64,000 bases of DNA from Picochlorum sp. 'celeri' (taxonomy: Eukaryota > Chlorophyta > Trebouxiophyceae). Below the pieces are notes generated by a model. That model made no database searches and was not told the origin of the DNA. It saw only the letters and a program-made list of their open reading frames with translations. The position numbers were made by a program, and so were the translations under genes. Location: the NCBI GenBank assembly GCA_010909725.1, contig JAACMV010000001.1, positions 312,854 through 376,853 on the forward strand, in the 5' to 3' direction. Shown piece by piece: positions 9,279 through 19,364 of this stretch (its first letter is position 1; the number at the start of each line of letters is the position of its first letter).

Positions 9279-11099
9279 TTAGTTTTTGGAAAATTTAGCA
9301 AAAATATTCTGCCGTTGCCGGAGAGGAGGTGGCACAAATGAGGTTTCGATGGCATGCAGGGCGTCAGCTGCCTGTCGAGAGGTTTCGGCCAAATGTCCAA
9401 GACAAGGTCCATTCCGGTGCTCTTCTTCATCGGCAATGATATTCTCCTCATCAGCATTCCCAACGCTATTCTGACGGCTTCTTTTCCATGCCTTCTTTTC
9501 CCTGTGCGTTTGTATCGACAGAGAAACACTGCGACGGGGAACTGGTGAAGAGTGTTTTCCAAAGACGGTAAATGCTGTGGTATTCTCAGGACTCTCCAGT
9601 ACATCTGGCAGATAAATACCTGGCGTTGACACCTGCCTGGGCGCGTCTTCTACTGCTGCTGCTGCTGCTGCTATGTTATTATTATCAGGACTTAATGGTT
9701 TTCGAGGGGAGAGGCTATCGACCCGTTTCGGTTTCCACATGGGAGTGAATAGCATGTTAGCCTCTTCTTCCTCTTCACCAACCTTCTTCTTCTTCTTCAT
9801 GTCTGATGCATCTTCTTCTTCTTCGACATTCTCGCTCGTTCTTCGTGTGCATGATAATGCCTTGTTCAACATTGTCTTTAAAGAACTCAGAGGTGTGATA
9901 CGCTGTCCGTTTGGTTTTCGTACTATGGGCTTCCCCGAGTGACCATCATCATCTTCATTGAGATGATGCAACAACTCTGACACGGACGCATCATTTCTAG
10001 GTCTCTTCCTTGAGAATATTGACGTCTCTGTCCTATTCGACGATACATCAGACATTCCATACGGCTTCCATGTAAAAGGATTCAACTTTCCCGTTGCAAT
10101 GCCTCGAGCAATGCCAGCAGGAATGCTCCTTCCCAGAAAGTCCTCTTCTCCACTCTCCAAGACGGCTGCACCCTTTACAAATCCGTCGCTCTCCAACCCA
10201 TCCTCGGGCAAATCATTCAAATGCACAACACTTTGTCTACGAGGGCAATACACTCGCTGATATTTAAACGTCCATAATGCTCTCTGAACCTTTTTTTCAT
10301 ACTCTGGTGGAACACGAATGCCATCAAACTTGAGACCCCGTATAGCACGCTGAATATGACGCGTGCGTCTGATGTGAGCATGTGCCTTTTTTATTCCAAT
10401 ACCTGGCAATGCTTTAACAAAGTCGCACCCAGCCATGACGCACATCTGCTGGAACAACCCAAGGTCCCATCCAACAAAGGACAGATCCCTGCAGTGCGCC
10501 AAATCAGAAAACCGTATTTGATCAGCTTCCCCAGTCCCATCAAACTTCAACACTACATGTGGGCACCCGTACGCTAGCAAATCAGAATCCTCCGTCAATA
10601 CAGCATCCACAATACCTCGATGGGCTAAATATGCACACTGTGCATCTGCTTCATACGGAGCTACAATGTATTCAATGTTACGGCGTATCAATGCCTCAAC
10701 TAGCCCATGTGCAATCTCCGGCGTGATATCCACAGCCCTCTGATAATACTCCATGGACGCCACTCGACTCCCTTGCCCCCACAACGCCCTCGCCTTGTCT
10801 CTATTCTCCCGCCGATTGGCAGCTCGAGTCTCCTCTTCCTCCTTCTTATTCGGCAGAGGCCCCCCATCCAACACCACAAAAGGCCTCACACCCTCCTGTA
10901 TCAACATATCAATCCTTTTGATGCAAAACTGTACACATTTATCAGTTGGTATACCCTCTACAAGCTCGCGGGCACACGTATACGCCCCTTTATGAAGCAA
11001 ACAATAGGCATCAATAGCCACTGTCTTGCCCTTGAGCTGTGACACATGGATCCGTTCTGTGACACTTTTCAACCTCGGTAGCAACCCTTGAATACCCAT
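9279..11099 (-). CDS. EXO1: Exonuclease 1 (XPG/Rad2 family)
   Basis: This is a single 606-aa frame. The N-domain starts MGIQGLLPRLK and has IDAYCLLHKGAY and VVLDGGPLP. The I-domain has APYEADAQCAYL and LTEDSDLLAYG, the paired acidic metal ligands of the FEN1/EXO1 nucleases. The helix-two-turn-helix reads GCDFVKALPGIGIKKA. The HVVLKFDGTG and FKYQRVYCPRR blocks point to EXO1 and not FEN1 or GEN1. It is a 5'-3' exonuclease and flap nuclease acting in mismatch repair and end resection. The C-terminal half is low in complexity, with acidic and Lys-rich runs, as usual. The last residues (RQNIFAKF) are only loosely like a PCNA-interaction motif. Confidence 0.93.
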   Translation of the reverse strand: MGIQGLLPRLKSVTERIHVSQLKGKTVAIDAYCLLHKGAYTCARELVEGIPTDKCVQFCIKRIDMLIQEGVRPFVVLDGGPLPNKKEEEETRAANRRENRDKARALWGQGSRVASMEYYQRAVDITPEIAHGLVEALIRRNIEYIVAPYEADAQCAYLAHRGIVDAVLTEDSDLLAYGCPHVVLKFDGTGEADQIRFSDLAHCRDLSFVGWDLGLFQQMCVMAGCDFVKALPGIGIKKAHAHIRRTRHIQRAIRGLKFDGIRVPPEYEKKVQRALWTFKYQRVYCPRRQSVVHLNDLPEDGLESDGFVKGAAVLESGEEDFLGRSIPAGIARGIATGKLNPFTWKPYGMSDVSSNRTETSIFSRKRPRNDASVSELLHHLNEDDDGHSGKPIVRKPNGQRITPLSSLKTMLNKALSCTRRTSENVEEEEDASDMKKKKKVGEEEEEANMLFTPMWKPKRVDSLSPRKPLSPDNNNIAAAAAAVEDAPRQVSTPGIYLPDVLESPENTTAFTVFGKHSSPVPRRSVSLSIQTHREKKAWKRSRQNSVGNADEENIIADEEEHRNGPCLGHLAETSRQAADALHAIETSFVPPPLRQRQNIFAKFSKN

Positions 11100-11370
11100 T
11101 GGTACAAATATCTATCAAATTCTGTGACGCAACGCGTATCCGGGAAGAATGACAATGTCGTTGGTGTTGAGACAGTTGCAGCACGAGCTCATCCACTTCC
11201 AACCTCTCCTATCCCTATCTGCTCTATTATATGGTATGGATATACATGGTTTACACTATGTGTGGTTGACGATTGATACGAGAGGTGGATATCAGAGAAA
11301 CAGAAAGCGATGTGCCTCGCCGTAATTACGAATTAGAAATTTTCAAAATTTTAATGTATGAATTCCGGCC

Positions 11371-11824
11371 ATGGATCAAGATAATGACGATCATCAGTCT
11401 GCAGATTTCATAGAAATCACAAAAAAAAATATGGCTTCATTGCTTGGAAGGATTATATCGCCGCAGTCTCATTGGACGCAGGCTGACTTGTACGATGCTG
11501 TTTTTACGCTTCGAATCGTGCTTGCTGGCGGATTAGGACTGATGTTTGGGTTAGGAAGTATAGAAGGATTGTATGCATTTTTAACGTACGTGTATCCATC
11601 AGCCAGATCGTTTGTATTTGATGAGTGAACATCAGATAGTCATGCTGTGCAGGTTTTTGGGTCTGAATTTCATGGTTCCGAATTCTTGGTTTACGTATCA
11701 AGGGGTGGACCCTGCAAAGTATGAGGATGAGAAGCAGCCTTTGACCATGGAAGGGTTTGGTCAGGCCTTGTCCTTCTTTTTGTTGATGTGGGTGACATCA
11801 TACTCGTGTATTCGAGAGGCATAA
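11371..11824 (+). CDS. RAB5IF: RAB5IF/EMC6-like small membrane protein
   Basis: There are two exons (11371-11585 and 11653-11824), a 67-nt intron (gtacgt to tgcag), and a 128-aa product. After a short polar N-terminus come LRIVLAGGLGLMFGLGSIEG and FLGLNFMVPNSWF, then an acidic loop, LTMEGFGQALSFFLLMWV and SYSCIREA. This matches the Rab5-interacting protein family (C20orf24/RAB5IF, distantly EMC6), including the LT-x-EGF-x-S-x-ALFM-x-W block of the human protein. In animals RAB5IF works in a multipass-protein translocon complex at the ER. That role here is by homology only. TGTAA lies at 11833-11837. Confidence 0.85.
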
Positions 11825-11848
11825 GACGTCCATGTAACATTATTATTC

Positions 11849-13567
11849 TTAGGATGACCCGAAAAATTCCTTATGTAATGCATGGAGTGCATGCGTTGCC
11901 TGTGAATCGTTTAGAATGAGGGCAATGTTGGTCTTGCTGGCACCCTGGCTCATCATTTGAACATTGATGCCTTGTCGTCCCAGAACACGGAAGACTCGTT
12001 CCAAGATTTCTGATGTCCTCTTCACGTTGCAAATGAGGGAGAGGATTGAGTACCCTCTTCTATACGATGTCTTGGCGACGCCCTGGAATGCCTGCATCAG
12101 TGCCTCGAGCTCCTCGTCAATCAAATCTCGCTCCCACAGCGTTTTTGCTGGATCAAGCGTCAGAGAAACTGACACCTCTGATGTCGCCACGACATCCACA
12201 CTGAGTCCCTCGTTGTTAAATATTTCAAATACCCTGGCAAGAAATCCAATTTGTCCAAGCATCCGAGTCGAGACGATATCCACCAGCGTCACGTGTTGTT
12301 TGAGAACAATAGATGTGACGAGGGCATCATCCATGTCTCTCTCTTTGCTAATTAATGTACCTGGCGCCAATGGATTGTAACTATTTTTAACTCTGACTCC
12401 CATGTTGGTATCTTGGCAGTATTCTGCTGCCGGCTGCATGGATAGAGGGTGGAGCACGGTGGCCCCAAAAAAGGCCAGCTCTGTGGCTTCTTCAAACGTT
12501 AAAAAATCAACTGGACGGGCACCGTCCACAATTCTTGGATCAGATGTCAACACGCCATCAACATCCTTCCACACTTGGACTTCTTCTAAATTCAGGGCTG
12601 CTCCCAAGAGAGTGCAGGTGAGATCGCTGCCTCCTCGGCCGAGGGTGGTGATGGCTCCAGTGGATGCACCCCGCCCCAGGAATCCAGTAACCACTGCCAC
12701 CTCGCATTTCTTGCCAGACATGTGATCCGAAAACGATGCACGCAATGCTTCAAGCGTCGCTGGATAGTCCACATCGGCATTCGTAAAGTTATCATTGGTG
12801 ATGACACCAACCTCCGGAGCATCATACTGTGACGCAGGAATGCCATGTGCCCGCAAATAGGATGCAAACAATCGAGTAGATAATCGCTCTCCAAACGACA
12901 CGAGTGAATCTTTCGCCCGAGGAGTTAAATCCTGCATAATAGATATTCCTACAAGAAGCTGGGTAAGTTGCAGTAAGAGACTTTCCATGTCATCTTTTGT
13001 GTCATTATCAACACCAAGCACAGTTGCCGTCTCTCGATGCAGTTCCTTGATAGCCCGTAAAGGCTGCAAAGATCCGACGCTCTTTGGACTCGTATGCAAC
13101 GCTTCTGATCCAGATTGAAGAAGTAAATTCGTCGTCTTTCCCATGGCAGACAGCACCACCATTGGCATGGTGTCTTTAAATCCACAAATGATCTGGGCCA
13201 CCTCTCTCATTCGTTCCGCTGTGGCAACAGAGGATCCCCCAAATTTCACCACGAGATTAATCCTTGGCTCCTTCATATCTCTCCATGGAACTTCCATGGA
13301 CTCGTGCTCTGTTGTCGTAGCTCGCGTGATGAAGAGAGAAGATGCCTTCTGCTGCCGACATGCACTGACCAACGACGACAGTGCATGTCCAGCAGTGTTG
13401 CCACCGGATCTCATCAACTGCGGACTGCCTCTGTTACACTGTGCATGGCACAGATGAACATGATGTGATGTCGATGTCGTATATGCCGTTGGATATTGCC
13501 GATGTCGAGCCCGCGTGACAGAAGCAGGTAGTAATCTGCTACTGTCGATTCTACCAGTGGACTGCAT
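11849..13567 (-). CDS. Aspartate kinase, monofunctional
   Basis: This single frame of 572 aa catalyses the first step from aspartate to Lys, Thr, Met and Ile. Residues 1 to about 100 are basic and Ser/Thr-rich with few acids and no family match, fitting a plastid transit peptide. The kinase domain starts LVVKFGGSSVA and includes SFGERLSTRL, VVTGFLGRG, TTLGRGGSDLT and FFGATVLHPLSMQPA. Two ACT-type regulatory domains occupy the C-terminal 150 residues, so lysine feedback is likely. There is no homoserine dehydrogenase domain, so this is the monofunctional form. Confidence 0.93.
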   Translation of the reverse strand: MQSTGRIDSSRLLPASVTRARHRQYPTAYTTSTSHHVHLCHAQCNRGSPQLMRSGGNTAGHALSSLVSACRQQKASSLFITRATTTEHESMEVPWRDMKEPRINLVVKFGGSSVATAERMREVAQIICGFKDTMPMVVLSAMGKTTNLLLQSGSEALHTSPKSVGSLQPLRAIKELHRETATVLGVDNDTKDDMESLLLQLTQLLVGISIMQDLTPRAKDSLVSFGERLSTRLFASYLRAHGIPASQYDAPEVGVITNDNFTNADVDYPATLEALRASFSDHMSGKKCEVAVVTGFLGRGASTGAITTLGRGGSDLTCTLLGAALNLEEVQVWKDVDGVLTSDPRIVDGARPVDFLTFEEATELAFFGATVLHPLSMQPAAEYCQDTNMGVRVKNSYNPLAPGTLISKERDMDDALVTSIVLKQHVTLVDIVSTRMLGQIGFLARVFEIFNNEGLSVDVVATSEVSVSLTLDPAKTLWERDLIDEELEALMQAFQGVAKTSYRRGYSILSLICNVKRTSEILERVFRVLGRQGINVQMMSQGASKTNIALILNDSQATHALHALHKEFFGSS

Positions 13568-13828
13568 GGGTATCTGGTCCCTGGGTCTCCTCTATGGGTA
13601 CAAATGTTGGAATCCTATCAAATTAATGGTATACGAATGGAATCAGTTGGCATGGGCACCCATGACATACCTTTGAGGAATGCGCCCTCAAAGTTGATGT
13701 ATGTTCATATATCCGATCAAAGATACACTTTGACCGGTTGATTGACTGTAAAGGAAAGTCAACCTTTGAATTCGGATTCAAATTGTGTCCAATTCCAAAA
13801 TGCCATCTACTGATTTATTAAACAAGCG

Positions 13829-15472
13829 ATGAAACTGGAGAAGAAACCCAAAAGGCATCGGCAACAGAAGAAGGAAGCAAAGAAGCCTTTGCGCTATATT
13901 TCCTCCTTGTCGATTGCTGTGGCCGTGCTCGTTGCTCTTGGTTCTTTAGTTCTGGGTCAATATACGGGCGGAATAAGTAAATTTGGTAGTTCAACTATTA
14001 AAAATACATTCGCATCGCTGCGGTATCAATGGCAGAGGTGGCAGGAGAAGTTGGTTGGATATTCACTGTCTTTGGAAGGGGAGGATGGATACTTTCCAGA
14101 GTCCTGCATGTGGAGGATATCCCCAGATGATGATAGTCCTCATGATACTGGTAGTTCGAAGAAGAAGTTTGTTGAGGGAAGCTCGCCGTTATGGAGGGTG
14201 AGGACGTACGAGTTTTGGGATGAGGATGGTGGGAGGTGGACCAAGGACAGGCCAGTGGCGTGCACCATAGAGCATGCTTTGCTCTCGAGTCGTGGTCCTG
14301 AATCGGTGTGGACAAACAATTTGACGACTAATATACTTGATTATGGGGAATATAGGGTCATGAAGAATGTCTGGTTTACGAGGGGGGATTTTTATAGGCT
14401 GGTGGAGCAACCAATAACAAAGTCACCGTTCAAGATCAGTTCCAATATTGACATGTATGCGCTCGTGGTGAATAATACGGAACGTTTCAAGGAAAACGTG
14501 AATGTGACGTATATTAAAGGGGATGTGGCGCTGGTGGATTTCTCTTATTTTACCCATCCCACAGCCATTGGGCATTGGTTGGAGTATCTTCTCCCAATGA
14601 TGAGTGCTCGCAGGATAGAAGGCCGTCTTCAGAGTCCACGTGCGGTCATCATAATGCATATGAAACGATCGTTTATTTTCGAATGGGTACGGGCTGCGTT
14701 GGGAGCTGCGTTTGGGCTGAAAAAGGGAACACATCTTCCGCCCATCATCTTTCAAGAGGAAGTAGGATCATATTGGAATCAGATAGGAATGAATTTTGAA
14801 GAAGTCTCTGGAGACGAATGGCTATGCTTTGAAAACATCATTGCCATGAAGGATGTGATCCAGAACGGTACAACGACTGCGTTTGGTACGGAGGCTCAAC
14901 GTGATGCACGCCTGTTTAGGGAACGGATGTATTCCATGTATGGGAAAACCCTCAAACCTCTCCCCCCTGTAGATACTGATAGAAACATCACACTTTTGCA
15001 TAAAAGCTCTAATAGACGGATCACGAATAGAGAAGCCTTGAAAAAGATGCTGTCTTCGTATGGCATTGTCTCAGAGGTGGAACTGACATCAAATGTCACC
15101 TTGTCTGCTCAACTCGACATCATGGCACGCACACATATTTTAGTCTCTTCTCATACATCAGGTTTAGCGAATGCGATGTTTTTACGGCCGGGAGCCCTCG
15201 TCATTGAACTTGTTCAGAGGAATTGGCTCATCAGTTTAGAGAACACCTTTTTGAGACAGACCCAAACACTTGGTGATGTACGGCATGTTCGATGGAAGGC
15301 CACACGGCTGCATGAAGGTGTGTATATAGATCCAGATGATGAGAGACTATTTGGCGGAGAGTTATGGGACGGAGAAAATTGTAATGTTGAAGAATGTGTA
15401 GAAGCACACACACTTGTTGATATTGTTGTCAACCTCACCGAGGTGCAATCATTGCTCAATGCTAATCTGTAA
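13829..15472 (+). CDS. GT61-like (DUF563) glycosyltransferase, type II membrane protein
   Basis: The 547-aa frame has a very basic cytosolic tail (KKPKRHRQQKKEAKK), one membrane anchor at about residues 27-45, and a lumenal domain. The domain has DFSYFTHPTAIGHWLEYLLPM and, near the C-terminus, ILVSSHTSGLANAMFLRPGALVIEL. The second is the diagnostic block of GT61/DUF563 enzymes (MHGAGL-N-LFL-PG-VVIEL). Plant GT61 members are Golgi xylosyl- or arabinosyltransferases. The donor and acceptor here cannot be predicted. Several N-x-T/S sequons in the lumenal part support a secretory location. Confidence 0.8.
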   Translation: MKLEKKPKRHRQQKKEAKKPLRYISSLSIAVAVLVALGSLVLGQYTGGISKFGSSTIKNTFASLRYQWQRWQEKLVGYSLSLEGEDGYFPESCMWRISPDDDSPHDTGSSKKKFVEGSSPLWRVRTYEFWDEDGGRWTKDRPVACTIEHALLSSRGPESVWTNNLTTNILDYGEYRVMKNVWFTRGDFYRLVEQPITKSPFKISSNIDMYALVVNNTERFKENVNVTYIKGDVALVDFSYFTHPTAIGHWLEYLLPMMSARRIEGRLQSPRAVIIMHMKRSFIFEWVRAALGAAFGLKKGTHLPPIIFQEEVGSYWNQIGMNFEEVSGDEWLCFENIIAMKDVIQNGTTTAFGTEAQRDARLFRERMYSMYGKTLKPLPPVDTDRNITLLHKSSNRRITNREALKKMLSSYGIVSEVELTSNVTLSAQLDIMARTHILVSSHTSGLANAMFLRPGALVIELVQRNWLISLENTFLRQTQTLGDVRHVRWKATRLHEGVYIDPDDERLFGGELWDGENCNVEECVEAHTLVDIVVNLTEVQSLLNANL

Positions 15473-15492
15473 CAAAAATAAATATACTAAGA

Positions 15493-16792
15493 TTATCTGA
15501 TTTCCCCCTCCTCGAGACTCTCGGTATCGTCGTCACCTGCATTCCCAGGCCCTTGAGAAGAGGAGGGAGGATGTTCATACTGTGATGCTTGTGTAAAGCA
15601 CGATTGCGTCGCATCAAGTTCACTCATCTGACCCAAACGAATCTTTTTAGAAGGAGATCCTTCTCGAGATTGATACATGGGAGAATACTGCTGCTTCTGA
15701 GATGCAGATGGTATTCCTTGTGCCGAGCCTTCCCTGTTCATCTTGGCAGTTTTAGACATTGCCTTCTTTGCTTGTTTATTGGCGGAACTGATTTTACTAC
15801 AAATATCACTACATGCGTCGACCGACAGCCCATACTCTTCGTACCATTCCTTCCCATCCTTTCCTGGCTTGGGAACCTGTATGTCCTTTCCATGCTTTAA
15901 GAAATAATGACAAATCCCCAACGCTATTGTCCTCGCGTCATACTGCAACACGAGCAAGCTCTCCCATTTCATGATATTACTACACATTTTTTTACACTGC
16001 GCCTGAGACACATCCATACTCAGAGGCGCCAATGCCTGCACATTGCTCTTCTGAGCATCCCTGACAAACTGTGCAAGAGCATAGGTGAGGATATCCACAT
16101 TCAGATCAAATTCCAACGTGATCAGAAGAATCTCTTCAGCATCAACCACCGTATTTCTTAACTCATACATCCTATCTGGGTGTGCTAGCAATTCCTTTAG
16201 CTCTGGATTGTCCCGTCCATACCACTGTTTGAGCATCTGGGTCATGAGTCTATTCAAACTGCGCGGTTCGTCATTCGCCTTCCCCGCAAGGAATAACGAC
16301 GCCACAGCCATCACCTATACACAACACTCAACACACATCAGCAATATCATGTGTTCCTAAGAACACAGTCCAACCACAGACGTACAAATGGGTGGTTTTT
16401 TACCATGCTCTTTCTTGAGTAGAACCTGACAAAAAACGTCATGGCCATCCCTGCTGTTCCAATACTCCTGCACACATACATACATATATATTAATACACG
16501 GTATCAACAACACTAATGCATTCACTCCATCCCACTCGATACACAAATCCTTCCTTCCTTTAAGAGAAAAACAAGACAGAGAAGAAAACCCAGAGGAGAT
16601 TAGAATAAGGACGCACATTCTCAGCACCGGGTTCACCATCGTACTTGCCAATTCGTAAATGACTCGACCAGCCTTTTTCCGAACTCCAGCCTCGTGCACA
16701 GCAGTCCAACCGTCCCTGACAGTCGGACTATTCAGAATGTCTTCCGCAGCCATAAGCTTCCACGTATGAAGCCTGTCCATCGTCCCAACCAC
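15493..16792 (-). CDS. Cyclin T/K-type transcriptional cyclin
   Basis: There are three exons (16792-16617, 16467-16404, 16314-15493) with introns of 149 and 89 nt, giving 353 aa. Splicing reconstructs the first cyclin box: SIGTAGMAMTFFVRFYSRKS, then MAVASLFLAGKANDEPRSL. The second box includes YDARTIALGICHYF and GKEWYEEYGLSVDACSDICSKI, which parallels the GK-WW segment of cyclins T and K. The tail is Ser/Gln-rich and ends in an acidic EEGEIR. Family members activate CDK9 or CDK12-type kinases that phosphorylate the RNA polymerase II tail. Assignment to T, K or L is uncertain. Confidence 0.85.
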
Positions 16793-16978
16793 ACACTATC
16801 TAAATAACTACCTTGTTAATGTATTCGAATCACTCCAACATGCTGGTGATGGCAAAAGTCGGCTGATGTACCCCAGTCAATCAAAAATGCATTTACAAAC
16901 GTGCCTCCATCTTCACATGCACTCGAGTATACTATATTCAAGAATGAATGAATTATTACATCAAATTGGAAAAATATA

Positions 16979-18280
16979 CTATGATTCTTGTGCCACTGGC
17001 TCCAGCTTGGGCAACTCTTTTCCCAAACTAGGAAGAATGGTGTCAGCAACGGTGGGTGTGGTTGCTCCACGCACGACGGTGTATGGAGGAGCATCGAGTA
17101 CCTCATCTGGCAGGATTGGTAAGGTTGCATCTAATACCTCGGTGACCGACGTGGCTGTTCGCAATGCCTGGTCCACGCCTGCCCTCCACTTTTTGCCATT
17201 CTTCTCTCCAGCAAACATGCCAATGACTGGTTTCACAAGTACTCTGACACTGGGAACTTTATGTCCATCCTTCTTCACGTGCCATCTCCCGACCATGGCG
17301 TCAGCGTATTCAGCGTACTTGTACAATACTTCTTTTCTGCTCTTTCCTGGATTGCTGTCCTCGTTCCAGATGGCAACATCTGCACCACTGAGCACTTTCC
17401 ATGGAGAGTTGTACGCTGCACGTCCAATCATGACCCCATGGATGCCATCCGTGCCATGGGCGCAGGGATAGTCAAGAGCTGCACGGGTTTCTTCCAGTGT
17501 AAGAATGCCCCCATTCAATGAAAATTGAAGATCAGGGAAGTCTCGTTTCAATGCAAGCAGCCATTCATATCGCAATGGAGGAACTGTTCTATTCTGATGA
17601 GGACTCAGTCCTTTGAGCAGACACTTTCTCGCATGAATGATGAAATGCGTGACTGGTGACTTTGTGGAAACAATTCTAATAAAATTATGCAGGCTGTCGT
17701 AGGAATCGACGTCGTCGACGCCGATGCGGCATTTGACAGTGATTGGAATGGAGGGAGCTGCCTCTGCCATGGCTGAGCAGCACGCCGCGACATTCTCTGG
17801 TTGTAGCATCATGGCTGCACCAAAACACCCAGCTCCAGCTACTTTATCACTAGGACATCCGCAATTTAAATTAATTTCGTCGTATCCATACGACGCCACC
17901 ACTTTGGCAGCCTGTGCCAGGCTCTCTGGGTCACTACCACCCAACTGACATGATATTGGATGCTGCTCAGGAGGGAACCATAGGAACTTATCATGATTTG
18001 GATTGAAGATTAATGTCTTATCCACGACCATTTCTGTATACAGCCATGTGTTTTTGGACATGAGACGAGCCAATTGTCTGTAATGCACGTCTGTGTAGTC
18101 CATCATGGGCGCAATGCTGAGTTTTTGGGCTGGCAGGCTGCTTTTATGTGTTTCTATACATGATGCTGATACTGAAGAAGTGGTTTTAAGCCTTTTCATG
18201 AGGTTACCAGTCATGGAAACCTCTGTAGGACTCTGCTGCATCCCTCTGAAAAGCCACGCTCTGGCAGTCACATACGACAT
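16979..18280 (-). CDS. dusA: tRNA-dihydrouridine synthase A
   Basis: The 433-aa frame has a leader of about 45 residues and then the Dus TIM barrel: SIAPMMDYTDVHYRQL, YTEMVV, PISCQLGGSDP, the catalytic-loop INLNCGCPSDKV-GAGCFGA, VTVKCRIG-like VKCRIGVDD, IIHARKCLLKGL, SLNGGI and GVMIGRAAY. The active-site Cys sits in GCFGA. The AWLKGLSP-like KCLLKGLSPHQNR block is specific to the DusA subfamily, an FMN enzyme that reduces U20/20a in the tRNA D-loop. The bacterial-type subfamily and the leader suggest an organellar location. The gene shares its 5' side with an unknown plus-strand gene. Confidence 0.92.
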   Translation of the reverse strand: MSYVTARAWLFRGMQQSPTEVSMTGNLMKRLKTTSSVSASCIETHKSSLPAQKLSIAPMMDYTDVHYRQLARLMSKNTWLYTEMVVDKTLIFNPNHDKFLWFPPEQHPISCQLGGSDPESLAQAAKVVASYGYDEINLNCGCPSDKVAGAGCFGAAMMLQPENVAACCSAMAEAAPSIPITVKCRIGVDDVDSYDSLHNFIRIVSTKSPVTHFIIHARKCLLKGLSPHQNRTVPPLRYEWLLALKRDFPDLQFSLNGGILTLEETRAALDYPCAHGTDGIHGVMIGRAAYNSPWKVLSGADVAIWNEDSNPGKSRKEVLYKYAEYADAMVGRWHVKKDGHKVPSVRVLVKPVIGMFAGEKNGKKWRAGVDQALRTATSVTEVLDATLPILPDEVLDAPPYTVVRGATTPTVADTILPSLGKELPKLEPVAQES

Positions 18281-18486
18281 GAAATTGGCACTCCGCGGTG
18301 ATTTAATGCTTCTTTCTTGTATTCATGGTGATTCATATGGAATGAGGAGGCGTGTGAGGGGTATTTGGGTGCCATCAGAGCATCGATTTTGTTCCATATT
18401 TCGTACGAAAAAGACAGCGATGATTTTTCTCATCATGCTGTGTCTGTACATGACTGTCGGCATTTTCATAGTTACAAAAGGATGAA

Positions 18487-18960
18487 ATGAAATGCAAGGC
18501 GAAGAGCGCGTATCGCCTGCGTCATCAACGAGTGTATAACGTCCGGCGGACTGATTTCAGTGTTCTCGAGTTTGAACGAGTAGAAAAGGCTCATTTTTTA
18601 CGATATACGTTGGCAACAATCGTCTTATCGTTTGGTAATTTAACAAAATTATCACATAGTTTGTTTGGTCTCGTTCCAGAGAACTCTCTGTTGGATAAGT
18701 GCCCTTACTACAGAGTTCCAAGCCCAGAGGAGGCTCCAAACGTGCCACGTTCGCTCAAGTGGGTGGTGTCTACGAGAGAGAAGATTGCACGAGAGAAGCC
18801 TTCAGTGTCGAAGACGCGGGCAGATCATTTGGCGCAGATTCATTTCTCGAAGAAGCGTTACAAGAGGGATAATCTTACAATACCTGGCATGGTTGTGTTG
18901 TACAATACTCTTTTAGCGTGGATGATGTTTCATATTGAGATGGGAGCCACGTCGTTATAG
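18487..18960 (+). CDS. Hypothetical basic protein
   Basis: This 157-aa frame was not recognised. It starts MKCKAKSAYRLRHQRVY and is strongly basic. It has a Pro-rich YYRVPSPEEAPNVPRSL block, a Lys/Arg segment (HFSKKRYKRDN) and a hydrophobic C-terminus (GMVVLYNTLLAWMMFH). It starts 206 nt from the divergent DusA start and ends 41 nt before the LSM10-like start. A 47-codon frame with one membrane helix (18341-18485) lies just upstream and could be a separate small protein or a misread leader. An undetected intron cannot be excluded: the stretch ending CACATAG at about 18658 looks like an acceptor, though I could not find a donor in the right phase. Confidence 0.45.
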   Translation: MKCKAKSAYRLRHQRVYNVRRTDFSVLEFERVEKAHFLRYTLATIVLSFGNLTKLSHSLFGLVPENSLLDKCPYYRVPSPEEAPNVPRSLKWVVSTREKIAREKPSVSKTRADHLAQIHFSKKRYKRDNLTIPGMVVLYNTLLAWMMFHIEMGATSL

Positions 18961-19001
18961 TGCAAAGAATTTCATTTCATTTTTGTATTGATAGAGTGCG
19001 G

Positions 19002-19364
19002 ATGCCGCGAAAGAATCCGGCGACGTTGTCGCTCTTTCTGCAGGCGTTGGAAGGGTCTCAGTGTATTGTGGAGCTCCATAGTGATTCCGTCGTCAAGGGT
19101 CGCCTAGAAAGTGTGGATGGTGGAATGAACATCGTGATGAAGGATGTTGTGATAAAAGACGTGTATGGGAGGACACAAAAGTCGTCATCATTGCACATGA
19201 GGGCGAGTGCCATTCGGTATGTTCATCTGCCTCCGACTGCTGATCCAGTGTCGACAGTAAAGAGGCATCGTAAGCGAATCGATGTTGCTCGACGGGAGAA
19301 TTATACGCGCCAGCAGAGAGAATCTATGCGTTCTGGCAGTCGTCATGGGGAGTCTGCGACGTAG
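19002..19364 (+). CDS. Sm-like protein, LSM10/SmD1 type
   Basis: This 120-aa frame starts MPRKNPATLSLFLQAL. The Sm1 motif reads VELHSDSVVKGRLESVDGGMNIVMKDV and the Sm2 motif reads HMRASAIRYVHLP. The insert between them (KDVYGRTQKSSSL) and the YVHLP ending are closer to LSM10 (RYVHIP) than to canonical SmD1. There is a basic, Arg-rich tail of about 45 residues. LSM10 replaces SmD1 in the animal U7 snRNP that processes histone mRNA. Whether such a particle exists here is unknown. The alternative is a divergent SmD1 of the spliceosomal ring. The ATG was chosen because the conserved helix follows directly. Confidence 0.8.
   Translation: MPRKNPATLSLFLQALEGSQCIVELHSDSVVKGRLESVDGGMNIVMKDVVIKDVYGRTQKSSSLHMRASAIRYVHLPPTADPVSTVKRHRKRIDVARRENYTRQQRESMRSGSRHGESAT

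Noticed and set aside
18105..18485. 126-codon plus-strand frame at the DusA 5' end
   Set aside because: The first 58 codons are antisense to DusA. Only the last part (18341-18485) could be an independent small membrane protein, and that is noted in the findings.
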